Of a stretch of 64,000 nt of DNA, positions 9,194 through 18,019 are shown piece by piece (within the stretch, counting starts at the first letter, position 1; every line of letters starts with the position of its first letter). The notes below the pieces were generated by a model. It was not told where the DNA came from and made no database searches. It saw only the letters and a list, made by a program, of their open reading frames with translations. A program made the position numbers and the translations under genes. The DNA comes from Myxococcota bacterium (GTDB lineage Bacteria > Myxococcota_A > Bradymonadia > UBA7976 > UBA1532). The stretch lies in NCBI GenBank assembly GCA_963169045.1, contig CAUJDF010000093.1, positions 62,001-126,000 of the forward strand. Reading direction: 5' to 3'.

Positions 9194-10129
9194 TCAGAGC
9201 ACGAGGGCGAGCGCGACGGCGAGCCCCAGCAGGGCCGACGTCTCGAGCAGGGCGGCGTTCACGTTGCGATCCTCGTAGATCTCGCGCGCGAGATCGGCCT
9301 TGCCCATGAGCACGTGGTCGACGAACAGGCGCCACACCGGCAGCGCCACCACGCCGACGCCCGCCGCGACTCCGAACCACGTCAGGTTCTGCGGCCAGTT
9401 GACGAAGTCGTGCCGCGCGCCGCTCCACAGGAGCAGACCGATGGCCACGAGGTGCCCGCCGAAGGCCAGCCCCGCGGCCAGGTTGCCGCCGTGCTTGACC
9501 CCGTCCTTGACGTAGTCCCCCTCGATCGCCTTGTGCACGTTCACCTTCGACAGCTTCGAATAGACGAAGCCGTACAGGGCGAGCACCACCTGCCCCAACG
9601 CGAAGAACGCGACAGCCGTCCCCAGCTCGCGCAGGAACACCTCGCCGCGACCCAGGTCCGGCGGCAACACCGACGGGTCGATGCGGCCGGCGAACGCACC
9701 CGCCAGCACGAGCCCCGAGGCGATGTAGGTGCCGCACAACACGGCCCCGGCGCCCACGTTGCGGTCGTCCACCAGCTCCTTGCGGTTCTCGAAGCCCAGG
9801 AGGATCACCTTGTCGTTGATCCAGCCCGAGAGCTTCAGGAGCACGATGCTCACGAGCCCGTACAGGGCGACCTCGACCAGGTCCCAGGCCAGCTCCGCCG
9901 GTTCGTTCGGATCCGCCAGCGACTCGCTGCCGAGCAGCGAGGCGAGCACGATCACGACGCCCGCGAGGAAGCCGAACAGGCTCGTGCCCACCGCCGGGTT
10001 GTCGGCGGTGGTGAGCTCGTGCTCCGCATCGAAGCGGCTCAGGCGCACATACGCCACGCGCGCCGCCAGCAGGAGGCCGGCGGTCAGGAGGACGAGCCCG
10101 GCCGTGTAGGCCGCCATCACGCCGCTCAT
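9194..10129 (-). CDS. DUF350 family multi-spanning membrane protein (two DUF350 units)
   Basis: 311 residues, almost entirely hydrophobic helices. The protein holds two DUF350 units, roughly residues 5-140 and 165-311. Both have the pattern of a long N-terminal helix, an acidic turn and a Gly-rich helix (for example VILLGFENRKELVDDRNVGAGAVLCG in the first and LAREIYEDRNVNAALLETS in the second). DUF350 is the YjfL family of E. coli, whose function is not established. The start is ATG 10129, two bases after the stop of the coiled-coil gene; the open frame extends to 10495 but that part is antisense-like filler. It sits between the coiled-coil protein and the aminopropyltransferase, a gene association I recall from other bacteria. 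It probably forms a membrane complex with them. Confidence 0.85.
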   Translation of the reverse strand: MSGVMAAYTAGLVLLTAGLLLAARVAYVRLSRFDAEHELTTADNPAVGTSLFGFLAGVVIVLASLLGSESLADPNEPAELAWDLVEVALYGLVSIVLLKLSGWINDKVILLGFENRKELVDDRNVGAGAVLCGTYIASGLVLAGAFAGRIDPSVLPPDLGRGEVFLRELGTAVAFFALGQVVLALYGFVYSKLSKVNVHKAIEGDYVKDGVKHGGNLAAGLAFGGHLVAIGLLLWSGARHDFVNWPQNLTWFGVAAGVGVVALPVWRLFVDHVLMGKADLAREIYEDRNVNAALLETSALLGLAVALALVL

Positions 10130-10131
10130 GG

Positions 10132-11514
10132 TCACTTGCCTCCGCCGCCGAAGCTGCCGCCGCGAAAGCGGCTGGATCGGTAGCCTCCGCCGCTGCGCGA
10201 CGTGCTGCCGGACCGGGACGAGGTGGTCGTGTTCGGGGCCGGTCGCCGCGCCGCCCGCGCCGCGCGGTCGGTCATGTAGCGGCTGCCCGCGTAGCGGGAC
10301 CGCGTCGCCGAGCCCTGGGTGCCGTACTCGTTGTTCCGGCCGTAGTAGGGGCGGCCCGCGCGGCGCGAGTCGCGCCAGCCGTCCCAGTCGCCGCGCGGCA
10401 CGGGGCGGTAGTAGCCCGGGCCCCACAGCAGGTCGCGCATCAGCGCGTACTGCCCATAGAACACCCAGAAGCTGTTCGCGCCGCTGCCCTGCCACTGGCC
10501 GTAGCGCGGGTTGCCGACGTATGCGTACCCGGGCGGCGAGGCCACCTCGACGGCGTCCTCTTCGAGCACGCCCTCGGGTTTGCTGTAGATCGACATCCCG
10601 AGGTGGTCCTCGTGCTTGCGGTACGTCGCGGCGTCGACCTCGAGCCAGCCGGTCTCGGTCGACTTGCCGTCCTGGATGACGCGGTACTGGTGGTAGTAGC
10701 GGCCGTCCTCCTCCTTCATGTCGGTGAGGATCTTGTCGGTGCTTCGGCGCAACTCCGCGAAGTCACTGATCAACCCGGCTTTCTGCGCCTGCACCGCCTC
10801 GCCGTTCGCCAAGATGCGATCGGCGAGCCGGCCGACGGCGACGTAGTCGACGGGCTGCTGCGCGGCCAGCTCGTCGAGGTGCGCCCGGTCGGCCTGCACC
10901 TGGGCGGCCCCGGCGGTGAGATCGGCGCGCTTCTTCTCGAGCTTGTCCTTCATCTCGGGGAACTGCGCCCCCGACGTGGCCAGGCCGCCCTCGACCAGCG
11001 GGTCCGCGCCGGCGTTCGCCACCGCCTGGGCCGTCGTGCGCGCGCCCTCGACGATCTTCGCGTGGTCCCGCTTGTACTCGAGCAGTCGCTGGACCGTGGC
11101 CGCCGCGGCGACCGCCTCGTCCTGGCTCTGCAGCGCCTGGACCTTCGCGTTGATCGGCGACACGGCCGAGAGCAGCTCGGCCCGCTCGGAGCTCTTGTCG
11201 CGCTCGAGGATGGGCTTCACCGCGTCGGCGAACGTCGTCTGCAGCGCCTGGACCTGCGCGGCGCGCGCCTCGAGCTGCTGGCGCGCCGCCTTCACCTCCG
11301 GCAGCTCGGAGAGGAACGCCGGGTCCTGCTGGACGATCTCATCGATGCGAGCGCGCTGCGCCTGGACGTCGGCGGCGATCTGTTCGAGCCGCTGCTGCGC
11401 CTGTTGCGCATCGGCGCGGGCCCAGTCGGGCAGGGGACGGCCGAAGAACAGGTAGATGACGAGGCCGAAGGCCGCGCCGAGGAGCAGGAACGAGGCCCAC
11501 GAAGAGCGCTTCAA
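10132..11514 (-). CDS. membrane-anchored coiled-coil protein with Tyr/Arg/Gly-rich tail (DUF350-associated)
   Basis: 460 residues. One transmembrane helix (SWASFLLLGAAFGLVIYLFF, ~5-25) is followed by ~270 residues rich in Gln, Ala, Glu and Arg that should form a coiled coil. A conserved C-terminal block then includes GYAYVGNPRYGQW, FWVFYGQYALMRDLLW, GRPYYGRNNEYGTQGSAT and a Ser/Arg/Gly tail ending in GGSFGGGGK. I recognise this tail from proteins encoded next to DUF350 genes, but know no named function. The start is TTG 11514, with GGAGG eight bases upstream; it overlaps the stop of the DUF4178 gene as TTGA, so the two are translationally coupled. Topology suggests a short cytoplasmic N-terminus and a long periplasmic or cytoplasmic rod; I cannot decide which from sequence alone. 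Confidence 0.75.
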   Translation of the reverse strand: MKRSSWASFLLLGAAFGLVIYLFFGRPLPDWARADAQQAQQRLEQIAADVQAQRARIDEIVQQDPAFLSELPEVKAARQQLEARAAQVQALQTTFADAVKPILERDKSSERAELLSAVSPINAKVQALQSQDEAVAAAATVQRLLEYKRDHAKIVEGARTTAQAVANAGADPLVEGGLATSGAQFPEMKDKLEKKRADLTAGAAQVQADRAHLDELAAQQPVDYVAVGRLADRILANGEAVQAQKAGLISDFAELRRSTDKILTDMKEEDGRYYHQYRVIQDGKSTETGWLEVDAATYRKHEDHLGMSIYSKPEGVLEEDAVEVASPPGYAYVGNPRYGQWQGSGANSFWVFYGQYALMRDLLWGPGYYRPVPRGDWDGWRDSRRAGRPYYGRNNEYGTQGSATRSRYAGSRYMTDRAARAARRPAPNTTTSSRSGSTSRSGGGYRSSRFRGGSFGGGGK

Positions 11515-12179
11515 CGCCGCACCTCCCCACCGGCGTCGTACACCTCCACCTTGTCGGCGTCGATGCTCCACAGGTGATAGACGGGGAACCGGTTCTCGCC
11601 GGCCCACTTCTCGATGGTGATCCAGCGCTTGTCGTCGGCGTCGTGGAACTCCCAGCGGTAGAACGACTCCTTCTGCCGGCCGTCGTTCTCGAACCAGTCC
11701 GTCTCGCGCGCGAGCTCGAAGGACCAGGTGACGCCGTCCCAGGTGAACGAGCCGCGCTGGTCCTCATCGAAACGGATCAGGTCCTCTTCGGTGAGGCCCA
11801 GATCGGCGAGGGTGGGGTTCTCGTCCTCGTAGCCGGCGGTCACGAACAGCTCGCCGCCGTCGCGGACCCACTCGACGAGCAGGTCGCGGCCGGCCTGGTC
11901 GCAGACGAGCTCGAACCAGGGCCGCTCGGGGAAGTCGACGTCGGCGTAGCGGTGGCGCTGGTGCACGTACGTCTCGACGCCCAGCGTGTTGCGACCGAAG
12001 CCGGGCAGGCGCAGGACCCCGCCGGCGCGCACGGCGGTGAGGTCGTTCGTCACGTTGGCCCCCGTGCGCGCGCGGGCGCGCTCGGCCTGCGCCTCGGCGA
12101 GGCGATTGCGGCGGTTCATCCACCAGGCGACGAGGGCCGCGACAGCGACCCCTGCGGCGATGTACACGAGGAGTCTCAT
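11511..12179 (-). CDS. DUF4178 domain protein with N-terminal membrane anchor
   Basis: 222 residues. The N-terminal helix LLVYIAAGVAVAALVAWWM is followed by a charged segment and a DUF4178-like beta-rich domain (~45-215) with ELVCDQAGRDLLVEW, LTEEDLIRFDEDQRGSFTWDGVTWSFE, and WRWxxFxDADDKRW-type aromatic strands ending in VEVYDAGGEVRR. DUF4178 has no established biochemical role; it recurs with DUF350 and polyamine enzymes. It is the first gene of the operon. The start is ATG 12179; the 56 bp before the divergent SGNH gene must hold both promoters. The identification of DUF4178 rests on the pattern and context, and the operon strengthens it. Confidence 0.7.
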   Translation of the reverse strand: MRLLVYIAAGVAVAALVAWWMNRRNRLAEAQAERARARTGANVTNDLTAVRAGGVLRLPGFGRNTLGVETYVHQRHRYADVDFPERPWFELVCDQAGRDLLVEWVRDGGELFVTAGYEDENPTLADLGLTEEDLIRFDEDQRGSFTWDGVTWSFELARETDWFENDGRQKESFYRWEFHDADDKRWITIEKWAGENRFPVYHLWSIDADKVEVYDAGGEVRR

Positions 12180-12235
12180 GCCGCGGTGTTACCTGCATGC
12201 GTCGGCGATGGCAAGGGGGGGGCGTGCGACCTGAG

Positions 12236-13531
12236 ATGCGTCTCATGCGGTGGGGAGCGCGATACGCCGGCGTCGTGGCGGGCGCGATGGCAGGGTGGCT
12301 CGCGGGTTGCGGCGAGGGGGGGACGCGCACGGCGCCGGTCGCCGACGGGGCCCTCCGCGACGCGCTCTTCGCGACCGACGCCGGCCCCGTCGCCGGCGAC
12401 GCGCGGCCCGTCGGGGGGGACGGGGGGCCGTCGGTCCCCGACGCCGGTCCGCCGGACGCGGCGCCCGACGCGTCGCCGATCGCACCGGACGCGTCGCCGC
12501 CCGACGCCGCGTCGCCGCCCGACGCCGCGTCGCCTCCCGACGGCGCGTCGCCGGACGCCGCGCCGCCGGACGCCGCGCCGTCCGTCCCCGACGGAGGCCC
12601 GCCCACGGCGGCGTCCTGCTTCGACGACGCCTTCGAGAACCCGAGCCCCATCGGCCCGGACTACGACCAGTTCCAGCCCGTCGTGGGGCGCCACTGCCGC
12701 GGGACGAACCACCAGGACATCCGCGACGTCGAGCGCGTCGTGTTCCTCGGCGACTCGGTGACCGTCGGCACGCCACCGACGCCGGCGCCGCAGTTCTACC
12801 GTTCGCTGCTCGCCGAGCGGCTCGCCGCCCGCTTCCGCCTGCCGCCGCCGGCCGCCCTCTGGAAGGAGGTGAACCTGATCGACGGGACGGCCCTCGTCCC
12901 CGACGACGGGACGTACGCCTCGTGCGCCCGCTACGGCGCGCGCACCGACGACTTCCTCGAGGATGGCGACATGATCCTGCGCTGCTTCCCCGAGGCGGAG
13001 CGCCATCGCCGCACCCTGGTGGTGATCACGATGGGCGGCAACGACGTCTCGTCGATCACCCGCGCCGGCATCGAGGGGCGCCCGCTCGACGAGATCTGGC
13101 AGCAAACTCGTGAATTTGTTGAAAAAATGCGGGACGCTATCCGCTGGTTCCGCGAGCCGGGCCGCTTCCCGAACGGCGTCTTCGTCGTCTTCGCCAACAT
13201 GTTCGAGTTCACCGACGGCACGGGGGACGTGCAGGCCTGCCCCGCCGCCGGCCTCGCCGGCTTCGGCGCCGCCTGGGAGGATCCGCAGGCGCTCGCCGAC
13301 ATGGTGATCTGGGCCAACGAGCAGTTCCTGTCGATCGCCGTGGAGACCGGCAGCGACATGATCTTCATGCTCGAGAGCTTCTGCGGGCACGGCTTCAACG
13401 CCAACGATCCGAGCGCGCCGTGCTACCGCGGTCCGGGTACCGAGACTTGGTTCGACCTCACCTGCATCCACCCCAACCCCACGGGCCACGTGGCGATCGC
13501 CGACCTCTTTTTGTCGGTCATCGAGGACTGA
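12236..13531 (+). CDS. SGNH/GDSL-type hydrolase lipoprotein
   Basis: 431 residues with lipobox GWLAGC (Cys 25) and a Pro-Asp-Ala linker (~45-125) built partly from an 18-bp tandem repeat. The catalytic domain shows the SGNH blocks: VFLGDSVTVG (block I, nucleophile Ser), ITMGGNDVSS (block III, Gly-Gly-Asn-Asp) and CIHPNPTGHVAIAD (block V, with the His). The family hydrolyses esters in lipids or acetylated glycans. Attachment to the membrane suggests work on extracellular or envelope substrates. The start is ATG 12236 behind a G-rich stretch; ATG 12245 is possible and keeps the signal peptide. Its 3' end overlaps the end of the convergent lipoprotein gene by 14 bp. Substrate unknown. Confidence 0.85.
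   Translation: MRLMRWGARYAGVVAGAMAGWLAGCGEGGTRTAPVADGALRDALFATDAGPVAGDARPVGGDGGPSVPDAGPPDAAPDASPIAPDASPPDAASPPDAASPPDGASPDAAPPDAAPSVPDGGPPTAASCFDDAFENPSPIGPDYDQFQPVVGRHCRGTNHQDIRDVERVVFLGDSVTVGTPPTPAPQFYRSLLAERLAARFRLPPPAALWKEVNLIDGTALVPDDGTYASCARYGARTDDFLEDGDMILRCFPEAERHRRTLVVITMGGNDVSSITRAGIEGRPLDEIWQQTREFVEKMRDAIRWFREPGRFPNGVFVVFANMFEFTDGTGDVQACPAAGLAGFGAAWEDPQALADMVIWANEQFLSIAVETGSDMIFMLESFCGHGFNANDPSAPCYRGPGTETWFDLTCIHPNPTGHVAIADLFLSVIED
12491..12544 (+). repeat. 18-bp tandem repeat, three units, in the lipoprotein linker
   Basis: Three consecutive 18-base units (12491, 12509, 12527; the third with two changes) encode a repeated Ala-Ser-Pro-Pro-Asp-Ala in the SGNH lipoprotein linker. 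It could vary in length between strains without a frameshift. Confidence 0.8.
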
Positions 13532-15698
13532 CGAGGCGCTCGCGCAGCGACGGGTCGGCGGCGAAGACGAAGACGCGGGCGGGGCGGTCGTCGTCGAGCG
13601 GGAGCCCGGGAAAGGTGACCGTTCGGCCCTCGACGACGTGCGGCAGCGACAGGTCGCGCACGTCGCCGTCGACCACCTCGAACGCGTCGGCGACGGCGAG
13701 GTCCTCGGGGATGTGCACGCGCACCTCGGGGCTGCGCGCGGCGAAGTGCCAGTGCGGGCTCTCCGCGCCGTCGGCCTCCGCCTGCAGGCACGAGACGTCG
13801 TCCGGTCCCGACTCGGCGGCGACGTCGATGGCCACCAGCACCAGCGCGTCGCGGGCGCGGATGGCCTCGACGATGGTGTCGGCGTCGGCGCTGGCGCCCC
13901 CGGTGGGATCGCCCTCGCGCAGCAGGTCGCGCAGCGCGCCGATCGTGCGGCTCGCCGCCGCGAGCGCCGCCCACCGGTCCGGGGCCAGCGCCGCCTCGGT
14001 CTGGTTGGTCTGGAACCACATGAGGCCCTTGCCCCCCGCGGCGAGCACGCTGTAGGCCTGGACGGCGATCTCCTGCGGATCGGGCTGCCAGTGGAGCGTC
14101 AGGCCGCGGTGCCGCCGGTTCCACGCGGGCGCCAGGCCCTGGGCGTACAGCCACGTCGGCAGCGGCCGATGGTTGTCCCGCGTGTTGCGGAGGTAGTCGA
14201 ACGCCGCGCGCGGCGGCGGATGGTGGCCGGGCTCGGTGACGTGCGGCGCGCAGGCGGCCACGAAGAGGTTCATGCCCTGCACGTCGGCGGTGCCGGCGAA
14301 CGTGCCGACGTGCCCGTTCGTCCGGCCGCCGCTGAAGGTCGGCACCTGGGGGAAGCGCGCCCACGCCTGGCGCGATTGCTGCGCCTTCCGCGCGGCATGA
14401 GGCACGCCCGCGTCGTCGTAGAGCTCGCCGTCGGACTCGTCCCCGGTGGCGATGCCCGCGAGCGCCGTGGCGTCGAACGGCGGCCGGTCGCCGGGGATCA
14501 CCGCACCCCACGTGACGAGGGCCCGGTAACCTTCGGTGGCGGCGACGGCGGCCATCAGCGTGGGCAGGTCGCACCCGCACTGCGCGCAGGTGCCCTCGTG
14601 CAGGTAGAACGTGTCGATGCCGGCGTCGACGTGGCGCGCGAAGCTCATGGCATCGCCGCCAGGGAACGGGCAGTCGGTCGTGGTGTTCCAGGCCTCGACG
14701 GGGAAGCGCTCCGGCAGCACGCGGCCGGCGCCGACCGAGGGCGGCGCGTCGGCCCACTCCGCAACCACCGTCCAGGCCTGGCCGGCGATCAGCGGCGCGC
14801 ACTGCGGCACCGTCCACAGGGCGGCGGCGCCGGGCGCCAGGGTGCGGGTCGGCACGCAGGCGACGCCGGTGGCATCGCGTCCGTTCACGACCAGGCGAGC
14901 GAGCGTGTGGGGGACGTCGTCGTCGTTTCGCACGTGCACGAGCAGCGTGGCGCCGTCGTCGGCGGTGGTGACGTAGGTGAGTGGCGCCGGCGCCGTGTGC
15001 ACGGCGAAGCGGCCCGACACCGCGACGCCGTCGGTCGTCTCCACCTCCACCTCGGCCGGCTCGCCGTCGTCCCACCGCGGATCGCGGCTGTGGAAGCTCA
15101 CCCAGAGGGGCTCGCCGGCGACCGCGACCTGCGGCCAGACGTGCCACCACTCGAAGGGCGGGCGCTCGCCCTCGGGCGGCGGCTGCTCGGCGACGTCGAC
15201 CGGGATGCCGTCGATGGTGACGGCGGTGACCGGGCCCGAGGCCGCCGCCACCGCCGCGACCTGGACGCGCCCGCCGTCGACGGGCGGATCGGTGTACTCC
15301 GGGTAGCGCGCGTCCGGGAAATAGAAGTCTTTTCGATAGCTTGCGGCCGGGGCCGGGTCGGCGGCGGGCAGGGCGCAGGGGTCGGCCTCGGGGGCGGCGC
15401 AGGCCATCGCGGCGGCGAGACGCGGCGGTGGGCCGACCGCCGCGTCGGCCGTGCCGTCGGGGGCGCGCGCGTCGACGGCGCCGTCCATCGGCGCGGCGTC
15501 GGGCAGCGTGGCGTCGCCCTCGAAGGCGTCGGCGGCGTACGCATCGCCGGGGTCGGCGTCGACCGCGGGCGCCGCGTCGGGCGCCGCGCCGTCGGGCCTG
15601 CCGCCGTCGTCGTCACGGGCCAGGTCGCCGCCCCCGCCCTCGCAGGCGGCGGCGAGCGCCAGGAACATCGGCGCGAGGTGCCGGATGGCGCGCTTCAT
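13518..15698 (-). CDS. lipoprotein of unknown function, possible glycoside-hydrolase-like barrel
   Basis: 726 residues. The lipobox is LALAAAC (Cys 19), then an Asp-Ala-Pro linker (~25-110), then beta-rich domains (~135-290) and a C-terminal alpha/beta part. That part includes DTFYLHEGTCAQCGCDLPTLM, LVTWGAVIPGD, ATGDESDGELYDDAG and GGKGLMWFQTNQTE, which read like the strands and loops of a TIM-barrel carbohydrate enzyme. I do not recognise the family. Several Cys pairs (CxxCxC) suggest disulphides, fitting an exported protein. The start is ATG 15698 with GGGGGG six bases upstream; longer readings to 15815 are not supported. It follows the alpha/beta-hydrolase lipoprotein on the same strand across a 231-bp gap in which I see no clear terminator or gene. 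Confidence 0.7.
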   Translation of the reverse strand: MKRAIRHLAPMFLALAAACEGGGGDLARDDDGGRPDGAAPDAAPAVDADPGDAYAADAFEGDATLPDAAPMDGAVDARAPDGTADAAVGPPPRLAAAMACAAPEADPCALPAADPAPAASYRKDFYFPDARYPEYTDPPVDGGRVQVAAVAAASGPVTAVTIDGIPVDVAEQPPPEGERPPFEWWHVWPQVAVAGEPLWVSFHSRDPRWDDGEPAEVEVETTDGVAVSGRFAVHTAPAPLTYVTTADDGATLLVHVRNDDDVPHTLARLVVNGRDATGVACVPTRTLAPGAAALWTVPQCAPLIAGQAWTVVAEWADAPPSVGAGRVLPERFPVEAWNTTTDCPFPGGDAMSFARHVDAGIDTFYLHEGTCAQCGCDLPTLMAAVAATEGYRALVTWGAVIPGDRPPFDATALAGIATGDESDGELYDDAGVPHAARKAQQSRQAWARFPQVPTFSGGRTNGHVGTFAGTADVQGMNLFVAACAPHVTEPGHHPPPRAAFDYLRNTRDNHRPLPTWLYAQGLAPAWNRRHRGLTLHWQPDPQEIAVQAYSVLAAGGKGLMWFQTNQTEAALAPDRWAALAAASRTIGALRDLLREGDPTGGASADADTIVEAIRARDALVLVAIDVAAESGPDDVSCLQAEADGAESPHWHFAARSPEVRVHIPEDLAVADAFEVVDGDVRDLSLPHVVEGRTVTFPGLPLDDDRPARVFVFAADPSLRERLVSPR

Positions 15699-15929
15699 GG
15701 CGTTCCCCCCGAACGCGGATCGCAGGCAGCGTGGGCCCGGGCCCCCCCCGCCGTCAACGGCCGGCGCGCGCTGGTGGCCTGACAGCGAAGTTCGCGCGCC
15801 CGAGGCGCGAGCCATCGGCCCCCAGAGCGAGGCGGGCCGACGAACGCGTCGCCTCGTCCTACACGGAGGAGGTCCAACGCAGACCTGGGGGCCGCGAGAC
15901 GAAGCGTGCGGAACTTCGGGGTCAGGCGA

Positions 15930-17975
15930 CTAGAAGATCTGCGGGGGACGGCGGCTGGCGAGGCTCTTGAGGAAGTTCGCGTACCGTGTCTGGGCGCTGG
16001 CGTCGTCGAAGATCACGAAGTGGCCCTGGTTCTTGTACTGGGCGATGCCGGCGCTCGCCGCGCCGCCGGCGACGTTGCGGTCGTAGGGCGGCAGCTTCGG
16101 CTCGAGTCCCTGCAGCGTGAGCGCCTCGACCTCCTGGGCCACCGGGTCGATGATCGGCACGCCGGCGGCCGCCGCGAGCACGTGGGCGCCGTCGGGCGTC
16201 GCGTACTCGTCCAGCAGCCCCACGGTCATGAAGACGCTCTTGGGCGCGTAGCCCTCGGGCGGCTCCCGGAACCAGTAACGCGCGTAGTTCTGGCTGTCGG
16301 CGGGCTCGATGAAGGTCTGCAGCAGCATCGCCACCGGGTGCCAGCGGTCGAGCGGCTCGCCGGACGGCAGCCGTAGCACCGTGCGCACGACGGTGTTGAT
16401 GTCGATGGGCTTCTTCTTCTGCTCGAGCGTGATGGCGAAGTTCGCGCCCGCGCCCGAGAGCATGCCGCCGCGCAGGTCCTTCTCCACCGCAAGGAAGAGC
16501 GGCCCGTTGAGGCTGCCCTGGCTGTGGCCCATGAACATCACGTCGCTCGTCTTGAGCTTGATCTCGCGGCCGCTGACGCTCAGGTCCGCCGGGATCTGCA
16601 GGTGGCGCACGAACTTGAGCAGCGAGATGTAGTCGATGGCCGCCTGGCGGACGTTGTCGCGGCCCGCCGTCGGCACCAGGAAGTTGAAGAACGCCAGCGC
16701 GACGCAGGAGTCGGGGTCGGCCTTGCCGGTGCAGGCCCCGTTGTCGCGGGTGCCGTGGTGGATCTGGTCGATGGCGATGCAGGCCACGCCGTCGCGGCCG
16801 AGCACCGAGGCCGTCTTGCCCGAGACGTAGCTGTGCCAGTCGCCGCCCGTGCCGTGCGCGTACATCACCACCGGCCAGCCGTCGGGGGGCGCCTCGCCGA
16901 GCGGGACCGACATCGAAAAGCGGATGGTCTCCTCGCCCTGGACGATCGGCTTGCCGCCGGCGTCGAAGACGATGCGGCCGTCGTTCTCGGGGTCCGCGCG
17001 GTTGGCGGCCGGGTCGTAGGGGATGACGCCGCGCTGGAATCGGGGCGCCCTGTACTCGCCCTCGATCAGCTCGAAGCGACTGAGCTTCTCGCCCTGGGTG
17101 CGAATGTCGACCAGCGCCGGCGGCGGCTGCGAATTCACGAAGTCGCGCAGCGCGAACATCTCGCTGACCGGGTCCTGCGTGGTGAAGACGGCGGCGCCGG
17201 CCAGCGATGGCGGCGCGGACTGCGCCGCGAGCCAGGCGCGGAGCGGCGCGTGGACCTCCCAGGCGCGGCGGAGCGCGGCGTCGTCGGGCGCGCTCTCGGC
17301 CAGCGTCGCGGCGAAGCGCTCGTCGGGGATCGCCGCGGCGTCGGTCATCACGAGGGCATACGTGGTCGCGGGGCGCAGGACGACGCCCTCGACGAGGCGC
17401 ACGGCCAGGTGGTGCTCGGGCAGGTACGTCGTCTTCTCGGCGCCGAAGCGCCAGCGCACGGGCAGGCGCTCGCCGAAGGACGGGGAGTCCTGGTCGACGT
17501 CGACGACGAACAGCGCCGATCCCGGCGCGAGGGAGGCCCCGCCGTCGGCGGGCAGCGCGGCCTCGGAGAGCGGCCCGGCGAACGCGACGTACATCGTGCC
17601 GCTCGTCGCGAAGCCGCCGGCCTCCTCCTCGACGACGGCGATGTATTGCTCGAGGAGCGGCGTGTTCGTCGGCGGCCGCGTGAAGCCGCGCAGGTCGAGG
17701 TTCCCGTCGGCCTTGCGGTACAGGTCGCTGGGGAAGGGGATCGCCGCGAGCGGCGTGGCGGGGCCATCCTCGGCGGGCTCGAAGCGAAGCAGCGGGCGCT
17801 CGACGTCCTGGTGCGCGCCGCCACCGCCGCCGCCGGGGCCGCCGCCACCGCCCGCGCCGCCGTCGCCGCCCGCGCCGCCGGCGCCGCCGGCCCCCTCGTC
17901 GGCGGGGCCGCCGCCTCCGCCCGAGCCGCATCCCGAAAGCAGCAAGACGAGGACCGCCCCCAGCGCGCGCTTCAT
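15930..17975 (-). CDS. alpha/beta-hydrolase lipoprotein with Gly-rich linker
   Basis: 681 residues. The signal MKRALGAVLVLLLSGC has Cys 16 as lipobox and is followed by a Gly-rich linker. The N-terminal half includes FPSDLYRKADGNLDLRGFTRPP, a pattern common to large exported hydrolases of Myxococcota that carry an Ig-like or propeptide region. The C-terminal half is an alpha/beta hydrolase: VVMYAHGTGGDW (oxyanion loop region), MFMGHSQGSLNGPL (nucleophile elbow, Ser near residue 482) and YKNQGHFVIFDD (candidate catalytic His near 651). It probably acts as an esterase or lipase outside the cytoplasm. The start is ATG 17975 with GGGAGG nine bases upstream. It lies 44 bp downstream of the HAD phosphatase gene on the same strand and could be read through from plsX. 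Confidence 0.8.
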   Translation of the reverse strand: MKRALGAVLVLLLSGCGSGGGGGPADEGAGGAGGAGGDGGAGGGGGPGGGGGGAHQDVERPLLRFEPAEDGPATPLAAIPFPSDLYRKADGNLDLRGFTRPPTNTPLLEQYIAVVEEEAGGFATSGTMYVAFAGPLSEAALPADGGASLAPGSALFVVDVDQDSPSFGERLPVRWRFGAEKTTYLPEHHLAVRLVEGVVLRPATTYALVMTDAAAIPDERFAATLAESAPDDAALRRAWEVHAPLRAWLAAQSAPPSLAGAAVFTTQDPVSEMFALRDFVNSQPPPALVDIRTQGEKLSRFELIEGEYRAPRFQRGVIPYDPAANRADPENDGRIVFDAGGKPIVQGEETIRFSMSVPLGEAPPDGWPVVMYAHGTGGDWHSYVSGKTASVLGRDGVACIAIDQIHHGTRDNGACTGKADPDSCVALAFFNFLVPTAGRDNVRQAAIDYISLLKFVRHLQIPADLSVSGREIKLKTSDVMFMGHSQGSLNGPLFLAVEKDLRGGMLSGAGANFAITLEQKKKPIDINTVVRTVLRLPSGEPLDRWHPVAMLLQTFIEPADSQNYARYWFREPPEGYAPKSVFMTVGLLDEYATPDGAHVLAAAAGVPIIDPVAQEVEALTLQGLEPKLPPYDRNVAGGAASAGIAQYKNQGHFVIFDDASAQTRYANFLKSLASRRPPQIF

Positions 17976-18019
17976 GGTGCCCTCCCGCAAACCGCCGGAT
18001 CCTAACGGCTTCCGAGCCG

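Noticed and set aside
12182-12235. Riboswitch or attenuator before the SGNH gene
   Set aside because: The short G-rich gap shows no convincing conserved structure.
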